The notes beneath the pieces are model-generated. The model worked only from the letters and a program-made list of their open reading frames with translations, had not been told where the DNA came from and searched no databases. From Myxococcales bacterium (GTDB taxonomy: Bacteria > Myxococcota > UBA727 > VGSZ01), in contig JAHFED010000052.1 of the NCBI GenBank assembly GCA_023248635.1, positions 1-42,811 of the forward strand: a stretch of DNA of 42,811 bases, in the 5' to 3' direction. Below are positions 8,481 through 18,359 of this stretch, one piece after another. A program made the translations under genes and the position numbers. Position 1 is the first letter of the stretch. Each line of letters starts with the position of its first letter.

Positions 8481-8549
8481 ATCGCGCTGGAGCCGGGGCG
8501 GATGGGGCTCGGGGGTGGACAGGCGGGGCCGCAAACGCGATCCCGCCCC

Positions 8550-9662
8550 ATGACTCGCCTCGCCCCCCTCGCTGAGCTGCAGCTCCTGCTCCGGCCCGCC
8601 GGCGGGGGGCTCTACCTGGTCTCCACGGGCGCTGCCGAACAAAAAGCCGTGCAGCGCCGCTACTACGGCAAAGACAACGACAGCGACGTAACCGACGCCT
8701 ACGTCACAAACCTTGCGCGGGCTGCGGATCCCAGCACCCGCGTCGTCGTCATGGGCATCCCGTCTGACACCGGGGCGGGCTTTCGCCGCGGCGCCAACCT
8801 CGGGCCCCAAGCCCTGCGCGCAACCCTGCTCGAAGCAAACGCTGACCTCCACGAGCAGCAAGGCCGAGACGGCGTCGTCGACGTCGGCGACGTCTTCGTG
8901 GTTCCCCAGCTCTTGAGCGACGAGATGCTGTCGGAGCACCAGCTCGCCCGCGCGCGCCTGGCCCTCTACCCCGACGTCGACGACGCGGTGCGCAGCAGCC
9001 TGCCGGTCTCGCCCTTGAGCATGGCCGAGCGGGCCTGGGCGCTCTTGCTGAAGCTCAATCCGGGGCTCATCCCCCTGACCCTCGGCGGCGACCATTCGAC
9101 GGCCTGGCCGGCGGTGAAGGCCCTGCACGACGCCGGCAAACGCTTTTGCATCCTGCAGTTTGATGCCCACACCGACCTGCTTTCGGAGCGGCTCGGGGTC
9201 AAGATGTGCTTCGCGACCTGGTCCTTTCACGCCAACAACTTGATCGGACGGCACCGGCTGTTGGTGCAGGTCGGCATTCGCGCGACGCGTTACGCGCGCA
9301 GCCATTGGGAGGGCAACCTCGACGTCGTGCAGCACTGGGCCGCCGATGTCATGCGCGATCCGGAGCGCGGGATCGACGACGTCGTCGCCTCGATCAAGGC
9401 CACGGGCTTGCCCTGCTTCTTGAGCAACGACATTGATGGCACCGACAGCAGCGCGGCCTCGGCCACGGGCACTCCCGAGCCCGCGGGCCTGTCCGTCGAC
9501 GTCGTCGACCGCATCATCGAGCGCGTCGGCAACGAGGTCGGCTTCGTCGGCGCCGACCTGATGGAGGTGGCCCCCCTGCTGGAGGAACAACCCGGGCCCC
9601 AGACGTTGGCGACGGCGTCCCGCTACCTGTCGACGACGTTCAAGGCGCTGCGAAGGCGGTAG
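8550..9662 (+). CDS. Arginase/agmatinase/formimidoylglutamase-family (ureohydrolase) enzyme
   Basis: A 370-residue member of the ureohydrolase fold, which uses two Mn(II) ions to hydrolyse guanidino or formimino groups. Metal ligands are visible: H182 in LGGDHS, D205, H207 and D209 in FDAHTDL, and D294 and D296 in SNDIDGTD. N-terminally, MGIPSDTGAGFRRGANLGP is the usual first strand and loop. It is longer than typical arginases (about 300) because of roughly 60 extra N-terminal residues and an inserted helical stretch near residues 120-170. I start it at the ATG at 8550; a longer frame begins at 8469 inside repeat copy B and would add 27 repeat-derived residues. Whether the substrate is arginine, agmatine or another guanidino compound cannot be decided by eye. 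Confidence 0.88.
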   Translation: MTRLAPLAELQLLLRPAGGGLYLVSTGAAEQKAVQRRYYGKDNDSDVTDAYVTNLARAADPSTRVVVMGIPSDTGAGFRRGANLGPQALRATLLEANADLHEQQGRDGVVDVGDVFVVPQLLSDEMLSEHQLARARLALYPDVDDAVRSSLPVSPLSMAERAWALLLKLNPGLIPLTLGGDHSTAWPAVKALHDAGKRFCILQFDAHTDLLSERLGVKMCFATWSFHANNLIGRHRLLVQVGIRATRYARSHWEGNLDVVQHWAADVMRDPERGIDDVVASIKATGLPCFLSNDIDGTDSSAASATGTPEPAGLSVDVVDRIIERVGNEVGFVGADLMEVAPLLEEQPGPQTLATASRYLSTTFKALRRR

Positions 9663-9695
9663 TCGCCCCCGCGCCCTGTGGGTAGAGTTGAACCC

Positions 9696-10421
9696 ATGCG
9701 GTCTCTTCGCCTGGGTTCCGTCGTCATCCCGCCGGTCACCGCCGCCCTGCTGGCGGTGTTGGTGGCCTGCTTCATCCTTTCCGGCGTTGCCGTCCGCGTT
9801 TCTGCGCTCGCGGGCGTGGTCGACTTGCTGCCGGTCACGACCAGGGATGTGCTCGCCGGGCAGGTGTGGCGCCTGGCGACGTACGCGTTGCTGCACGACC
9901 TCTCCAACCCCTTCCACCTGATCTTCAACGGGCTGATGATCTTCTTCTTCGGCCGGCAGCTCGAGGAACGGTGGAGCACCCGCCGCTACCTCCTCTTCCT
10001 GCTGCTCACCGTGGTGGTGGGCGGCATCTTCGTCGTCGCCGCAGGCTGGCTGGGCATCGGCGTCGGCGCTGCCGTCGGTGCCTCGGCCTTCGCCGAAGGT
10101 CTGATCGTCGCCTGGGGATTGACCTATCGCGACCGCGACGTGCGCTTGATGTTCGCCCTGCCGATGAAGGGCATCCACATGGTGTGGGTGGCCATCTTCT
10201 TCTGGGTGCTCGATGCCGTGTCGACGTCGGCGACGTCGGCGGCGGCCCACCTCGGTGGCATGGTGACAGCGGCCGTGCTGGTGCTGGGCATCTGGAACCC
10301 CAACCACATCAGGCTCGCCTGGGCCTCGATGCTCGAAAAGATGGGCGCCAAGAAAAAGACGCAGCTCTTCGTCGTTCCCCGTCCGCCGCCGGCACGACCC
10401 GAGAAGAAGTGGGTCAACTAG
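9696..10421 (+). CDS. Rhomboid-family intramembrane serine protease
   Basis: A 241-residue multi-spanning membrane protein with rhomboid signatures: WRLATYALLHD (59-69), HLIFN (74-78, the HxxxN of TM2), the catalytic serine S130 in GASA, and the partner histidine H185 in AAAHLGG. Rhomboids cut transmembrane substrates inside the membrane. The canonical GxSG is here GASA, so the serine and histidine are present but the following glycine is replaced; activity is likely but not assured. The N-terminal segment is a membrane helix and the C-terminus is basic and proline-rich, probably cytosolic. I use the ATG at 9696; GTG 9678 would add six residues. Its TAG stop overlaps the GTG of the M50 protease gene, so the two are translationally coupled. 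Confidence 0.87.
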   Translation: MRSLRLGSVVIPPVTAALLAVLVACFILSGVAVRVSALAGVVDLLPVTTRDVLAGQVWRLATYALLHDLSNPFHLIFNGLMIFFFGRQLEERWSTRRYLLFLLLTVVVGGIFVVAAGWLGIGVGAAVGASAFAEGLIVAWGLTYRDRDVRLMFALPMKGIHMVWVAIFFWVLDAVSTSATSAAAHLGGMVTAAVLVLGIWNPNHIRLAWASMLEKMGAKKKTQLFVVPRPPPARPEKKWVN

Positions 10422-11140
10422 TGGGTGAGACGCTGATTTTTAACGTCGTCACCACGGTCGGGCCCCTCATCCTCGCCATCGCGGTTCACGAGTGGGCGCA
10501 CATCGCGATGGCGCGCTTCCTGGGCGACTCCACGGGCACGAGCATGGGGCGCTACACGCTCAACCCCCTGGCGCACGTCGACCCCATCTGGACGCTGGCC
10601 CTGCCCGTCTACTTCGTCGTCTCCCAGACCCTCGTGGGCGCGGCGTTTCCAGTACCCTTTTTTGCGGCGGGAAAACCGGCTCCCTATTCGCCGGCGAAGC
10701 TGGATCGTCGCTTCAATGGCAAGCGCATCACGTTGGGATTTGCCGAGCTCTTGGTGGCCGCCGCCGGACCGGTGTCAAACCTGATCATGGCCACGGTGAC
10801 GACGTTGCTCATGGTGGTGCTGCTGAGGGCGGGTGAGACCCTCGACGTCGCCGCCGACCCACGCTCGCTCGCCATCTTGGCCTTCAAGTTCGTTGTTTTG
10901 AACATCGGCCTGTTCCTCTTTAATCTCATTCCGATCCCGCCGCTGGATGGCAGCAAAATTCTGTTCAATCTGTTGCCGAGATCCCTGGGGGAAAAATACC
11001 AGGCCGTGACCGACAAGCTCTCTTGGGTGTTGCTGATCCTGCTCTTCGCCGGCGGCGCTCGCTTCCTGCTCGCGCCTTTGCAGAGCTTCTTCATCAGCGC
11101 CGTCTGGGCCTTCGTGTCGGCGGCCGGGACTACGGGCTGA
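10421..11140 (+). CDS. Site-2 protease-type M50 zinc metallopeptidase
   Basis: A 239-residue membrane metalloprotease of the M50 family. HEWAH (residues 23-27) gives two zinc ligands and the catalytic glutamate, and FNLIPIPPLDGSKIL near the C-terminal third gives the third ligand, D, in the NxxPxPxLDG motif. Four to six hydrophobic segments are visible, which fits the short M50 class without PDZ or CBS domains. The GTG start at 10421 shares one base with the rhomboid stop (TAGTG). The middle (10640-11000) is richer in A/T-ending codons than its surroundings. Two different intramembrane proteases in one transcript suggest sequential cleavage of a common membrane substrate, which is inference. 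It ends 48 bases before repeat copy C. Confidence 0.9.
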   Translation: MGETLIFNVVTTVGPLILAIAVHEWAHIAMARFLGDSTGTSMGRYTLNPLAHVDPIWTLALPVYFVVSQTLVGAAFPVPFFAAGKPAPYSPAKLDRRFNGKRITLGFAELLVAAAGPVSNLIMATVTTLLMVVLLRAGETLDVAADPRSLAILAFKFVVLNIGLFLFNLIPIPPLDGSKILFNLLPRSLGEKYQAVTDKLSWVLLILLFAGGARFLLAPLQSFFISAVWAFVSAAGTTG

Positions 11141-11187
11141 GCCGCGGCGAGACCGGCGTCACCCCCGGGGGACGCCGTCAAACATAG

Positions 11188-11247
11188 TGATCCCCGATCT
11201 CGCTGAACTTCGACCGCGGAGCGGTCTCGTTCATCGCCGTCGGGGAT
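11188..11247 (+). repeat. Composite repeat, copy C (module I only)
   Basis: Only the first hairpin is present: TGA, then ATCCCCGA (11190-11197) to TCGGGGAT (11240-11247), with the GACCGC/GCGGTC tip and a TGAAC/GTTCA middle stem. The right arm reads GTTCATCGCC as in copy E. It lies between the convergent M50 and lipoprotein genes, seven bases from the stop of the latter. A bidirectional terminator role is possible here. Confidence 0.88.
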
Positions 11248-11253
11248 CATCGA

Positions 11254-12177
11254 TCAGCTCGGCGACATGGCGATCAGGCGCGCCGCCGCCGCCGCCAACG
11301 CGTCCGGCATCGCCGCCAACGAAGGCGCCTGGGCCACCTCCCGCGCGATGGGCACGGCGCGCTCCACGTCGAACAGCGTCACATTGATCAGGAAAATGTT
11401 CCCGAGCTTTGATGCTCGAGAATAAGCCACATATCTGGCACCGAAAGCGCTGCCGATTTCCGCAAGACACTGCTCCGTATCACAGTCCATCTTTTGACGC
11501 TCAGCGCTGAGATCCATCAGCCGTTTCAAGTCGCCACTACTAAGCACCAGAAATCGCTTTGACGCACTGAGATAGGTCACCAAGAGCTGCGTCATGGTCT
11601 CATGGGTCGTGAGGTCGAAGGCGGGGCCCCGCATGGCCATCACCAGCATGCGGGGCTTCTCGGTGGTGGGGCCGGTGGCCGGCAGCACTGGCGCGGCGTC
11701 GGGAGGTGCGGGCGGCGACGGCGACGACGACGCGATGGATTCGGCGCTGAAGTCGACCGACCCCTCGAGGACCAGTCGGCTCAGGTTTGCCTTGGCCTCG
11801 CTTTCACCAACCGCGTCCACCGCCAAGCCAGCCCATGCTGGACCGATGCGCACATAGCCCACCGCCCCGCCGTCGATTTGAATGGTCGTGGATGCTTGTT
11901 GGCCTCCGAGGCCCGACTCGATCATCACGTCGTGAGACCCTGGCTGCAGCGTCACCGACCAGGCACCGTTCAGCTTGACGACGCCAACCTGACGCCGATC
12001 GACGATGAGAGTGCTGGACATGGCCGCGCCGACGAAGTTGTAGGGCCGATAGGCGACCAGCACTGCCTGGTTCGCCGACGGAGCGTTTTCGACGTCAGCG
12101 CGCGTCGAGCCTGAAGCCAGAGCGCAGCCCACCAGCGCCAGCACAATCAGAGCCATGCAGAGTCGCAACGCAGCCAT
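11254..12177 (-). CDS. Two-domain lipoprotein (DUF2846-like plus FlgO/CsgG-like domain)
   Basis: 307 residues with an N-terminal signal ending in the lipobox LVGC, so probably outer-membrane anchored. The first half (RPYNFVGAAMSS, then LIVDRRQVGVVKLNGAWSV and LQPGSHDVMI) resembles DUF2846-like beta domains that display a short loop and a PGxH motif. A Ser/Pro/Ala-rich hinge follows. The second half (MLVMAMRGPAF, QLLVTYLSASKRFLVLSSGDL, CDTEQCLAEIGSAFGARYVAY, LGNIFLINVTLFD) looks like the CsgG/FlgO-type nucleotide-binding-like domain common in deltaproteobacterial lipoproteins, with a CxxEQC pair. I chose the ATG at 12177 because GGGGGAG precedes it; a TTG at 12219 would overlap the upstream stop. 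Both domain calls are by eye. Confidence 0.7.
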   Translation of the reverse strand: MAALRLCMALIVLALVGCALASGSTRADVENAPSANQAVLVAYRPYNFVGAAMSSTLIVDRRQVGVVKLNGAWSVTLQPGSHDVMIESGLGGQQASTTIQIDGGAVGYVRIGPAWAGLAVDAVGESEAKANLSRLVLEGSVDFSAESIASSSPSPPAPPDAAPVLPATGPTTEKPRMLVMAMRGPAFDLTTHETMTQLLVTYLSASKRFLVLSSGDLKRLMDLSAERQKMDCDTEQCLAEIGSAFGARYVAYSRASKLGNIFLINVTLFDVERAVPIAREVAQAPSLAAMPDALAAAAARLIAMSPS

Positions 12178-12215
12178 GCTCCCCCATAGCGGATGGAGGC
12201 GAGAGCGAAGAGAGG

Positions 12216-14123
12216 TCAATCGCTGGACGACGACGAGTCGTCTTCGGCGTCTTCGGCAGTCATGTCGCCGACGCCGGCCTGCACCAGGAAGCTGCGAGGC
12301 GGGTGGGTCTGGGGCGGCTTCTCGCCGGTGGCCGGGGGACGGGTGGGCTCGATGGGAGAAGCATCGGCCACGGTGTCTCGCGACCAGTCGTCGTGACCGC
12401 CGTCGTCGTCGACAGCCACCTGCAAGGAGCGGGGTGCGGCGCTGTGACCCTGCACCACCGTCGAGCGCGGAGCGATGGCGGACGGCCCCGAGGATTCCAC
12501 CGTCGCCGGCGCTGCGTCCGCCAACGCCGGTCGCTCCCGTGATCCCGATTGGGTCACCAACATCGCGGCCTTCACGCGCTCGGGCGGCGGCTCCGACGGC
12601 GAGGGGAGCAGAGCGTGGGGATCCATCAGGGTGTCACCGGCCCAGACGTCGCCGCTGGCTCCGCCTTCAGCGCTGGTCGGTGCCGACAGCACAGCGACGC
12701 GGGCCACGTTGGGACCGGTGATGCGGGGGCGACTGGGAGCGCGCGTCTCTGACAGCGGGGTCACCGGCACCGCGCGCGCGATGGCGGCGGGCGAGGTGCG
12801 CTCCTCGAGGGGCGGCAGCAGGGCCGCGAAGGGCACTCCCGTGCCTTCAGCCAAGACCTGAGCCAGCTCCGGCAGACGGGTCTGCAGGTCGAAGCGTTGG
12901 GCCTGCTTGAGACCGGCCCGCGCCAATGCACTGCGCGCGCCCTCATCAGCAAGCAGCGCAGCGATGGCGGCGGCGGCGGCGGCGGCGTTGTCGGGGCTGA
13001 GGATGCGGGCATGCACGCCCGGCGACAGGACGTCTTTGTACGCCGCCTCCTGACCGATGAGCACCAAGGGACGTCCACACCCCATCGCTTCGAGGGCTCG
13101 GTGGGGCAGCGCGCACACCTCAGGCGCAGCGACCCCTTCAGCAGCACCCGTGCCCGACGCGAGGGACCCTGCAGACGGGCCTGCACCGGATGCGGCGAAC
13201 ACAGCGCCGGTGCCAGCGGCGACGACGACCACGTGGGCCGCACAGAGCGCTTGGGCAAGATCCTGGGGGGACTCGACGTCGACGAGGACGACCTGCTCCA
13301 CCACACCCCGGCGGGTCAGGTCATCGCTGAGCTGCCGATCGGCGCGCGAGGCCGAGCCCAACACCAACACACGGGCATCGGGAACCCGCACCAGCAGCGC
13401 GTGGATGGTGGCGGCGACGACGGCGGAGCGGGACTTGCCTTCGCGGCCACCGAGGAAGGCCACGGTTTTGACGTCGTCGAGGGCCAGCTCGATGGTGGGC
13501 GGCTGAAAAATGCGCGTGTCGACCAGGCGAGGCACCACGCGCAGGCTGCGGGCATCGGTGCGGTCACTCAGCAGCCGGGCCACCTGCCGGGACGGCACCA
13601 GCACCAACGTCGACGCCGCCAGGGCCGCCCGCTCGGCGCTCTCCCACTCGCTCTTGCTGAGGGCGTCGTCGACGTCGACCGGCCAGCGCTTCTCGAAGCT
13701 GAGGGAGGGGACGTCGACGACTTCGACCACCAGCTTGCTGCGGCCGAGCAGGGGAGCCACCGCCCCTGCCGAGAAGAGATCGAGACAGAGGACCACCGCG
13801 TAGGCGTCGGCGTCGAGCTGTCGGGCCACGGCGCGCCGAAAGGCCCCCAGCCGTTCCGCAAAGGGGGCGCGCGCGAAGCTGACCTCCCCCGCCGGTGCGG
13901 TGGGAACAGGCACGCGCAGCATGCGCGCCGCTCCCACGCGCTGGATGTGGGTGAGATGGTCGGCCTTGAGCGTCAGGGCGTCGACGTCGAGGCCACCGGA
14001 GAAGCCCATGAGCAGCTGTTCGCCGCGCACCCCCGCTGCCGATGAACCAGGCACCGGGGCAAAGGCGCAGACGAGCAGGCGTGCCTTCTCGGAGCTCTCT
14101 GCCGGGGTGGGACGCTTGGCCAC
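12216..14123 (-). CDS. GT4-type glycosyltransferase with long disordered C-terminal tail
   Basis: 635 residues. Residues about 10-430 have a GT-B glycosyltransferase layout: a first Rossmann half, then VVPRLVDTRIF, VAFLGG, ARVLVLG and the sugar-nucleotide-binding ALEAMGCGRPLVLIG. The donor and acceptor are not evident, and the retaining EX7E motif is not obvious. From about residue 430 onward the chain is Pro/Ser/Ala-rich without predicted fold and ends in an acidic and poly-Ser run, an extension that ordinary GT4 enzymes lack. It starts with GTG. It lies 43 bases downstream of the O-antigen ligase-like gene on the same strand and the two probably act on a surface or storage polysaccharide. 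The low-complexity segment 13130-13210 encodes a Gly/Ser/Ala insertion inside the second Rossmann half. Confidence 0.75.
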   Translation of the reverse strand: MAKRPTPAESSEKARLLVCAFAPVPGSSAAGVRGEQLLMGFSGGLDVDALTLKADHLTHIQRVGAARMLRVPVPTAPAGEVSFARAPFAERLGAFRRAVARQLDADAYAVVLCLDLFSAGAVAPLLGRSKLVVEVVDVPSLSFEKRWPVDVDDALSKSEWESAERAALAASTLVLVPSRQVARLLSDRTDARSLRVVPRLVDTRIFQPPTIELALDDVKTVAFLGGREGKSRSAVVAATIHALLVRVPDARVLVLGSASRADRQLSDDLTRRGVVEQVVLVDVESPQDLAQALCAAHVVVVAAGTGAVFAASGAGPSAGSLASGTGAAEGVAAPEVCALPHRALEAMGCGRPLVLIGQEAAYKDVLSPGVHARILSPDNAAAAAAAIAALLADEGARSALARAGLKQAQRFDLQTRLPELAQVLAEGTGVPFAALLPPLEERTSPAAIARAVPVTPLSETRAPSRPRITGPNVARVAVLSAPTSAEGGASGDVWAGDTLMDPHALLPSPSEPPPERVKAAMLVTQSGSRERPALADAAPATVESSGPSAIAPRSTVVQGHSAAPRSLQVAVDDDGGHDDWSRDTVADASPIEPTRPPATGEKPPQTHPPRSFLVQAGVGDMTAEDAEDDSSSSSD

Positions 14124-14166
14124 GACCGAGCCTAACGTGAACCCCGCGACCCCGTTTCGATGTTGT

Positions 14167-16467
14167 TCACGGCGCGGGCACAGACGGAGCCGCCGCCGTC
14201 GCCGGGGCGTCGTCGATGTGGGCCACGGTGCCGTCGACGACGGCTTGCAAACGGGCGAGGGCCGGCTCTTTGCGCATCATGACTTTCAGCAGCTGGTTGC
14301 GCTCGGCGACCAGGCCGTGGCTCTCCAGATGGCGGGCGATGGCCACACCCCAGCGGGTCCCGCGCCGGTTGAAGCGCTCGGCCTCGAGAGCGAGCTTCTT
14401 GACCTCGTCCATCTGCCCGAGAAAGGCATGGGCTTCCGAAAGGTGGGCCAGCATCTGCGCGTTGGGTTCGTCGCGACAGGCACATTGGGAGGCATGAATG
14501 GTCAGCGCGGCGCCGCGGGCGCGGTCCTTGCGATATTTCCAGAAGAAGATCCCAGCGCGGCGAGCGATCTCCGACTGGTCGGGAGCGTCGCGCAGCAGGG
14601 CCTCATAGGGGCCTTCGGCCTCTGCAGAACGCCCCACCGCCGCGAGGTGGTCGGCGAGGTCCATCACGGTGTTTCCGCGGCGGGGGTTCAGGGCGACGTT
14701 TTTGCGCAGCTGCGTCTCGGCGGCCGCCAGCCGTGCGTCGTCGTGCAGCGCGAGGCCGACGTCGGAGAGCATGCGGCCGTACACAGGTCCCAAGCGGGCC
14801 GCCGCCGCCGGCCGTTTCACGATCTCTGCTCCCCGCTGTGCCGTCGTCTCCGCCAGCGCTCGGGCGTGCGGCACGCGTGCAAACCCTCCTTCGGTCGCGA
14901 GGAAGCGCACCTCCGTCGCCGACGCCAGCAGCCATTCCTCGTCGTAGGGCCAACTCGAGGCCGCCGCGGTTTCGAGCATCCTCACCGCGCGGGCGTCATC
15001 GATCTGCGCCCGGGCGATGGTCGCTCGGTCGCCAACGCCCGACTGCCAAGCCGGGCGCAGCGTGAACAGCACGGTGACGACGACGGCCAGAGCCTGCGCC
15101 ACCCCAAGAACGGCCTGCGCCCGTACAGAGAAGGAAGCCGGTGCAGGCCTAGAGCTCGACGCCGTCCCCGCGCCCTCGGCGGCGCTCGACGACACAAAGG
15201 CCAGCAGCGCCAGCACCAACAAGAAGGGCGACCACGACGTCGGCGTTTCGAAGGCGAACTGGCTTTGGACCAAATGTCCCGTCAGCAACGCGAGCAGCGA
15301 CGCCTTGAGACCGACGCTGCCCTTGCAGCGCACCACCGCAGCAAAGAGCGCGATCCAAACGAAGGCCCAGGCCGCGAACCCCACGATCCCCGTCGTCGTC
15401 AGCGTCTCGAGCACGATGTTGTGCGAGCGGTCCTCGTGAAAGGGCGTGCAGGGGTTCACTGGTGTGTAGCCGAGCACGTAGGCGAGGTTGAAGCTGTCGA
15501 GACCGACGCCGAGCAAGGGATGCAGCGGGATGGCAGCGAGGGCCACCGTCCAATAACCAACGCGGCCGTCGTCTCCCATGTGGAACAGGCGCTGCAAGGC
15601 CTGGCGCTGCTCGAAAAAGCCCAGGTGCAAATCACGAACGACCAGAAAAGCGATGAGGCCGACGACGACGACGACGACGGCGCCGGCCCCCAGCTTGCGT
15701 GCTCCCTTCCACAGCGCGAAAGCGACAGCGCCGACGAAGGCGCCGGCCACCAAGCCCAGCAGCGGGCCCCGTGATCCTGAGGCCACCATCGCCGTGACCG
15801 ACAAGAGCATCGCCAGCGCGCAGCCCGACCGGGCCCCCGGCGGCGCAGCGATCGACGACGGGGTCAGCTGCGGTCGTCCCCACAGACAGGCGGCGGCGAA
15901 GAAGACGAAGAGCTGGTGCTCGGCGAAGAAAATCGGATTGCCAGCGAGGCCGACGACGCGGGCACCGCAGTCTGCGCCGAAGGTCAGAAAGGTCGGTGAG
16001 GCGATCTGCACGAGGCCCACGCAGGCCAAGAACGCGCCCAGCACCACGTGCGCGCGCAGCAAGGACAGCCAGCCCGACCACGTCGTGGTCATCCCGAGCA
16101 CCATCAAGGCCCAGGCAAAGAGATGCAGCAGGGAAAAGAGGCCGGTCATGCGGTTGGCGGCGCCGAAAAAAGCGCGCGTGGGATCTTCGGCGACCACGGT
16201 GGTCAGCCCCAGCACGCCCACCCAGACCAGGGCGGCGACGACGACCAGGGATCGCCGCGGACGCAGCTCGGGTCGGCGCCACGCCAGCGCGGCATAGGCC
16301 GGAAAGCTCGCGGCGACGACGACGTGGAGAAACACCATCTTGGCGAAGGTGTATTGGTTGAACAGGCCCGGGATGATGACGACGGGCATCAAGAGCCCGG
16401 CGTAGACCCCCCCGCGCGCAATTCTCTCCAGCGCGCGATCCCAGGGCGGGTGGGTTGGGTCTGCCAT
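14167..16467 (-). CDS. O-antigen ligase/polymerase-like membrane protein with C-terminal TPR region
   Basis: 766 residues. The first about 440 contain ten or more hydrophobic helices and the Wzy_C-type signature GVGLDSFNLAY ... HEDRSHNIVLETLTTTGIVGF, typical of the O-antigen ligase superfamily (WaaL, Wzy, PglL-like), which transfers lipid-linked glycans in the periplasm. After the last helix (near residue 450) a soluble helical region with TPR-like pairs (for example AAETQLRKNVALNPRRGNTVMD and AEAEGPYEALLRDAPD) extends to the C-terminus; this fusion is common in this superfamily. The ATG at 16467 has a GGAG ribosome site. The longer reading frame upstream overlaps rlmH and is not coding. Transferred glycan and acceptor are unknown. 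Confidence 0.85.
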   Translation of the reverse strand: MADPTHPPWDRALERIARGGVYAGLLMPVVIIPGLFNQYTFAKMVFLHVVVAASFPAYAALAWRRPELRPRRSLVVVAALVWVGVLGLTTVVAEDPTRAFFGAANRMTGLFSLLHLFAWALMVLGMTTTWSGWLSLLRAHVVLGAFLACVGLVQIASPTFLTFGADCGARVVGLAGNPIFFAEHQLFVFFAAACLWGRPQLTPSSIAAPPGARSGCALAMLLSVTAMVASGSRGPLLGLVAGAFVGAVAFALWKGARKLGAGAVVVVVVGLIAFLVVRDLHLGFFEQRQALQRLFHMGDDGRVGYWTVALAAIPLHPLLGVGLDSFNLAYVLGYTPVNPCTPFHEDRSHNIVLETLTTTGIVGFAAWAFVWIALFAAVVRCKGSVGLKASLLALLTGHLVQSQFAFETPTSWSPFLLVLALLAFVSSSAAEGAGTASSSRPAPASFSVRAQAVLGVAQALAVVVTVLFTLRPAWQSGVGDRATIARAQIDDARAVRMLETAAASSWPYDEEWLLASATEVRFLATEGGFARVPHARALAETTAQRGAEIVKRPAAAARLGPVYGRMLSDVGLALHDDARLAAAETQLRKNVALNPRRGNTVMDLADHLAAVGRSAEAEGPYEALLRDAPDQSEIARRAGIFFWKYRKDRARGAALTIHASQCACRDEPNAQMLAHLSEAHAFLGQMDEVKKLALEAERFNRRGTRWGVAIARHLESHGLVAERNQLLKVMMRKEPALARLQAVVDGTVAHIDDAPATAAAPSVPAP

Positions 16468-16543
16468 CGGCTCCGACGTGTAGGACGTCGTGCCGCGCGC
16501 GTCACGCCGAGGGCGGCCTGCGAGCGCGCCACCGGCCCGAACA

Positions 16544-17032
16544 TCAACTCTTGTGGTAGGGGCCGCCACGCGCGATCTCGCTGGCGCGGTAGAGCTGCTC
16601 GGCCAAGACGCACACCGCCAAGCGATGGGCGAAGGTGACCTTCGAGAGCGACCACAGCGCGAAGACGTCGCCGCCGCTCCCGGCCCCTTGGAGCAGGGAT
16701 TCGTGCAGACCGGTGGCCCCGCCGATGAGGAAGGCGAGGGGTTTGCCCCGCGCAAGCAAGCTCTCGACGCTCGCCGCAAAAGCCTCCGACGACGACGGCT
16801 GCTGCCCGCTCTTGTCCAAGGCGATGCGGGTGCAGCCCTCGCTGGCCTTGAGCAGGGCTGCGGCTTCGGCGGCCCGTACGCTGGCGTCGTTGGCGTTTTT
16901 CCCGCGCCGGGTGGGCATCAGGGGCTGTAGGCCGGCGTCGAAGCGACGACCGCAGCGCGCGAGATAGTCGGCGGCGGCCTGTTGCAGGGGGTCGCGCGGA
17001 TCCTCGCCGAGAAAGACGATGCGCACCCGCAT
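16544..17032 (-). CDS. rlmH: 23S rRNA pseudouridine-1915 N3-methyltransferase
   Basis: A 162-residue SPOUT-class methyltransferase that methylates pseudouridine 1915 in helix 69 of 23S rRNA on assembled ribosomes, using S-adenosylmethionine. The family signature is clear: FLIGGATGLHES, LWSLSKVTFAHRLAVCVLAEQLYRA and the C-terminal GGPYHKS. Length is normal (about 155). The ATG at 17032 directly abuts the TAG stop of the upstream gene (17033-17035), so it is the second gene of that transcript. One of the best-supported calls in the window. Confidence 0.96.
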   Translation of the reverse strand: MRVRIVFLGEDPRDPLQQAAADYLARCGRRFDAGLQPLMPTRRGKNANDASVRAAEAAALLKASEGCTRIALDKSGQQPSSSEAFAASVESLLARGKPLAFLIGGATGLHESLLQGAGSGGDVFALWSLSKVTFAHRLAVCVLAEQLYRASEIARGGPYHKS

Positions 17033-17941
<909 letters not shown>

Positions 17942-18004
17942 GCCGGCAGCGTGCCACACGCGAAGCGGGTGTGCTTCGCCAAGAGCATCTCAGCCTGGAG
18001 GGTC

Positions 18005-18270
18005 TGATGCCCGATCTCGCTGAACTTCGACCGCGGAGCGGTCTCGTTCAGCTCCGTCGGGGATGCTCTTCTGGGAGGTCTGATGCAGACCTCCCCCCAC
18101 GCCGGCGGAGCCGGACGCGGGCCCCCCCACCAACTCCGCGTTCCGCGGGCGCGCTTCACGCGCATCATCCCGCGTCCTTCCCAGCTCGGAACGCGGTCGA
18201 ACATCAAGCGGACCCGGGATGATGCAGCGGATGCTGCCCTCCCCACGCCGGCGGAGCCAGACGTTGGGGC
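18005..18270 (+). repeat. Composite multi-hairpin repeat, copy D, with a degenerate extra module
   Basis: Full modules I-IV at 18005-18224 (module I 18007-18064, outer stem ATGCCCGA/TCGGGGAT with one mismatch). They are followed after a GATGATGCAG junction by a decayed second module III near 18239-18270 (CCCCACG against CGTTGGGG). A decayed left flank (GAGCATCTCAGCCTGGAGGGTCTGATG) resembles the module I/II border and may be the remnant of another unit. Unlike the other copies it lies between two minus-strand genes, 64 bases upstream of the MYXO-CTERM-like gene start. The 400-base gap 17960-18359 holds little else. Confidence 0.88.
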
Positions 18271-18359
18271 CCCCACCCGACTGCGCTTCGCGCCGCGCCC
18301 GGCGCCTGACCAGCGCCGTCGACGACGCCGCAGCCGCCATCGAGCACCGAGGGTGGAGA

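Noticed and set aside
8469-8549. Earlier ATG for the arginase-family gene
   Set aside because: It lies inside repeat copy B and would add 27 repeat-derived residues with no family similarity.
16468-16779. N-terminal extension of the O-antigen ligase-like frame
   Set aside because: It overlaps rlmH on the same strand in another frame and lacks a ribosome site; ATG 16467 has one.
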